This document shows, piece after piece, positions 45,701-47,457 of a DNA stretch of 47,457 bases. The DNA comes from Gammaproteobacteria bacterium (GTDB lineage Bacteria > Pseudomonadota > Gammaproteobacteria > Steroidobacterales > Woeseiaceae): positions 1-47,457 of the forward strand of contig JAUIDP010000018.1 in assembly GCA_030429005.1 (NCBI GenBank), in the 5' to 3' direction. The notes below the pieces were generated by a model that had not been told where the DNA came from, ran no database searches, and was given only the letters and a program-made list of their open reading frames with translations. How positions within the stretch are numbered: the first letter of the stretch is position 1; each line of letters opens with the position of its first letter. The position numbers and the translations under genes were made by a program.

Positions 45701-47457
45701 ATGAAGTCCATCGATATCCGCGGCGCGCGGACACACAATCTGCGCAACCTCGATCTGAGCCTGCCGCGGGACAAGTTGATCGTGTTCACCGGCCTCTCGG
45801 GCTCGGGCAAGTCGTCGCTCGCGTTCGACACGATCTATGCGGAAGGCCAGCGCCGCTACGTCGAGTCGCTGTCTGCATATGCACGCCAGTTCCTGTCGAT
45901 GATGGAAAAACCGGACGTCGATCATATCGACGGCCTCTCGCCCGCGATCTCGATCGAACAGAAGTCGACGTCGCACAACCCGCGCTCGACTGTCGGCACG
46001 GTCACCGAAATCTACGACTACCTGCGACTGCTGTACGCGCGTGCGGGCACGCCGAAGTGCCCGGACCACGACACCGACCTCGAAGCGCAAACCGTCAGCC
46101 AGATGGTCGACCACGTGCTGTCGCTGCCGGAAGGCACGCGCCTGATGCTGCTCGCGCCGGTCGTCAGCGATCGCAAGGGCGAACACGTGCAACTGATGGC
46201 CGACCTGATGGCACAGGGATTCATACGCGCCCGCATCAACGGCGAGGTCTTCGAACTGGACCAGCCACCGACGCTCGACCTGCGCAAGAAACACCGCATC
46301 GACGCGATTGTCGATCGCTTCAAGGTCAAGGAGGACCTGCGGCTGCGACTGGCTGAATCCTTCGAAACCGCACTGCGCCTCGCCGACGGTATCGCCCGGA
46401 TCGCCTTCATGGACGACAGCGACGCCGAGGAAATCACGTTTTCCGACCGCTTTGCCTGCAATGTCTGCGGCTACAGCCTCAGCGAACTCGAACCACGGCT
46501 GTTTTCGTTCAACAACCCGTCGGGCGCCTGCCCGACCTGCGACGGTCTCGGCGTCAAGCAGTTCTTCGACCCCGAGCGCGTCGTCGTCAACCCAGAATTG
46601 TCGCTCGCCGGCGGCGCCATTCGCGGCTGGGACCGCAAGACGACCTACTACTACCAGATGGTGCAGAGCCTCGCGGCGCACTACGAATTCGACATCGAGA
46701 CGCCATTCAACAAGCTGTCGAAAAGACTGCAGGACATCGTCCTTTACGGCAGTGGCAAAGAGAAGGTCGAATTCTTTTATGAAAATTCGCGCGGCATGCA
46801 GATCAAGAAATTGCATCGCTTTGAGGGCGTATTGCCAAACCTCGAGCGCCGCTTCCACGAAACGGAATCGGGCGCGGTCCGCGAGGAACTGGCCAAGTTC
46901 CTGAACAGCCAGGCCTGCCCGGACTGCCATGGCACGCGGCTGAATCGTGCGGCCCGGCACGTGTTTGTCGCCGGCGTGTCACTGCCCGAAGTGTCCGGAA
47001 TGTCGGTCGGCCATGCGCGTGAATTCTTCGACACGCTGGCGCTTGAAGGCTGGCGTGCGACGATCGCCGAGAAGGTGGTCAAGGAAATTGGCGATCGGCT
47101 CGGCTTTCTGAGCGATGTCGGGCTCGACTACCTGTCGCTGGACCGCAGTGCCGACACGCTCTCCGGCGGCGAAGCGCAGCGCATCCGGCTGGCGAGCCAG
47201 ATCGGTTCCGGTCTCGTCGGCGTTATGTACATCCTCGACGAGCCGTCGATCGGCCTGCACCAGCGCGACAACCAGCGGCTGCTCGGCACGCTGACGCACC
47301 TGCGCGATATCGGTAACACTGTCATTGTCGTCGAACACGACGAGGAAGCCATCCTCGCCGCCGACCACGTCGTTGACCTGGGACCCGGCGCCGGCGTGCA
47401 CGGCGGCGCTGTCGTCGTGGCCGGCAGCCCGGCCGAGGTGCAGGCTAATACGGAGTC
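45701..47457 (+). CDS. uvrA: Excinuclease ABC subunit A, N-terminal 585 residues (runs off the window)
   Basis: The frame opens with [20 protein letters not shown] and stays open to the window end. It shows Walker [21 protein letters not shown] near residue 31, the zinc-module cysteines in [12 protein letters not shown] and [11 protein letters not shown] near residues 250-285, and the first ABC signature [19 protein letters not shown] near residue 486 with Walker [18 protein letters not shown]. UvrA scans DNA for bulky lesions with UvrB. A TATATT box (45663-45668) may be its -10. No LexA box is apparent in the 65-nt gap to the MFS gene. Truncation is only by the window. Confidence 0.98.
   Translation, partial: MKSIDIRGARTHNLRNLDLSLPRDKLIVFTGLSGSGKSSLAFDTIYAEGQRRYVESLSAYARQFLSMMEKPDVDHIDGLSPAISIEQKSTSHNPRSTVGTVTEIYDYLRLLYARAGTPKCPDHDTDLEAQTVSQMVDHVLSLPEGTRLMLLAPVVSDRKGEHVQLMADLMAQGFIRARINGEVFELDQPPTLDLRKKHRIDAIVDRFKVKEDLRLRLAESFETALRLADGIARIAFMDDSDAEEITFSDRFACNVCGYSLSELEPRLFSFNNPSGACPTCDGLGVKQFFDPERVVVNPELSLAGGAIRGWDRKTTYYYQMVQSLAAHYEFDIETPFNKLSKRLQDIVLYGSGKEKVEFFYENSRGMQIKKLHRFEGVLPNLERRFHETESGAVREELAKFLNSQACPDCHGTRLNRAARHVFVAGVSLPEVSGMSVGHAREFFDTLALEGWRATIAEKVVKEIGDRLGFLSDVGLDYLSLDRSADTLSGGEAQRIRLASQIGSGLVGVMYILDEPSIGLHQRDNQRLLGTLTHLRDIGNTVIVVEHDEEAILAADHVVDLGPGAGVHGGAVVVAGSPAEVQANTE

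Overview
This 47 kb window is a conserved, chromosomal stretch of a gammaproteobacterium of high GC content. The gene orders are classically gammaproteobacterial: ygfB-pepP divergent from a small coiled-coil gene, zapA, 6S RNA and the 5-formyl-THF cyclo-ligase gene; miaB-phoH-ybeY-corC-lnt-leuS-lptE; holA-nadD-rsfS-rlmH-maf-rng-yhdP-nit-tldD; ssb-MFS divergent from uvrA. Several details (coq7 next to crp, a UPF0434/Trm112-like protein almost without cysteines that resembles the xanthomonad type, an AlgP-like lysine-rich protein) point to a lineage near Xanthomonadales/Steroidobacterales/Woeseiales rather than enterics. The exact taxon is an inference. No phage, insertion sequence, CRISPR array or plasmid gene is visible.

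Layout. 1-3.6 kb: pepP (cut by the window edge), ygfB, then zapA and its coiled-coil partner, 6S RNA, fau/ygfA and a gene for a repetitive Lys/Arg-rich histone-H1-like protein. 3.7-6.0 kb: rpiA with a cupin gene abutting it, tRNA-Gln and rplM-rpsI on the minus strand. 6.1-9.1 kb: a DUF481 outer-membrane protein, coq7, crp and rpe, with a perfect 35-bp-stem hairpin between the convergent crp and rpe. 9.1-18.6 kb: djlA, purC, a YihY/BrkB membrane protein, an exported amidohydrolase with a STAS-like protein and pmbA (tldE), then darP-purE-purK and an AAA+ ATPase fused to an FHA domain. 18.6-29.9 kb: two small proteins (one only 55 residues), then a tightly packed nine-gene minus-strand run from holA down to tldD. 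30-35 kb: UPF0434/Trm112-like, MerC-like, a cysS-sufE-yidD-membrane protein run, an orphan hisI, a membrane protein and a small HExxH metallopeptidase-like protein. 35.6-43.7 kb: lptE, leuS, lnt, corC, ybeY, phoH, miaB. 43.7-47.5 kb: two palindromic elements, ssb, an MFS transporter and the first two thirds of uvrA.

Functionally the window is housekeeping: ribosome assembly and translation (S9, L13, DarP, RsfS, RlmH, YbeY, LeuS, CysS, MiaB, RNase G), envelope biogenesis (Lnt, LptE, YhdP, YidD), replication and repair (HolA, SSB, UvrA), and purine, pentose phosphate and ubiquinone metabolism. TldD and its partner PmbA/TldE are both present about 4 kb apart. The most unusual items are: two copies of a long perfect palindrome whose arms co-vary between copies and which supply or overlap the neighbouring stop codons; an ygfA Shine-Dalgarno sequence buried in the closing stem of 6S RNA; promoters placed so that mRNAs of the coiled-coil gene and coq7 should be leaderless; the low-complexity Lys/Arg protein with a structured upstream region; and several small unrecognised genes lodged in otherwise standard operons.
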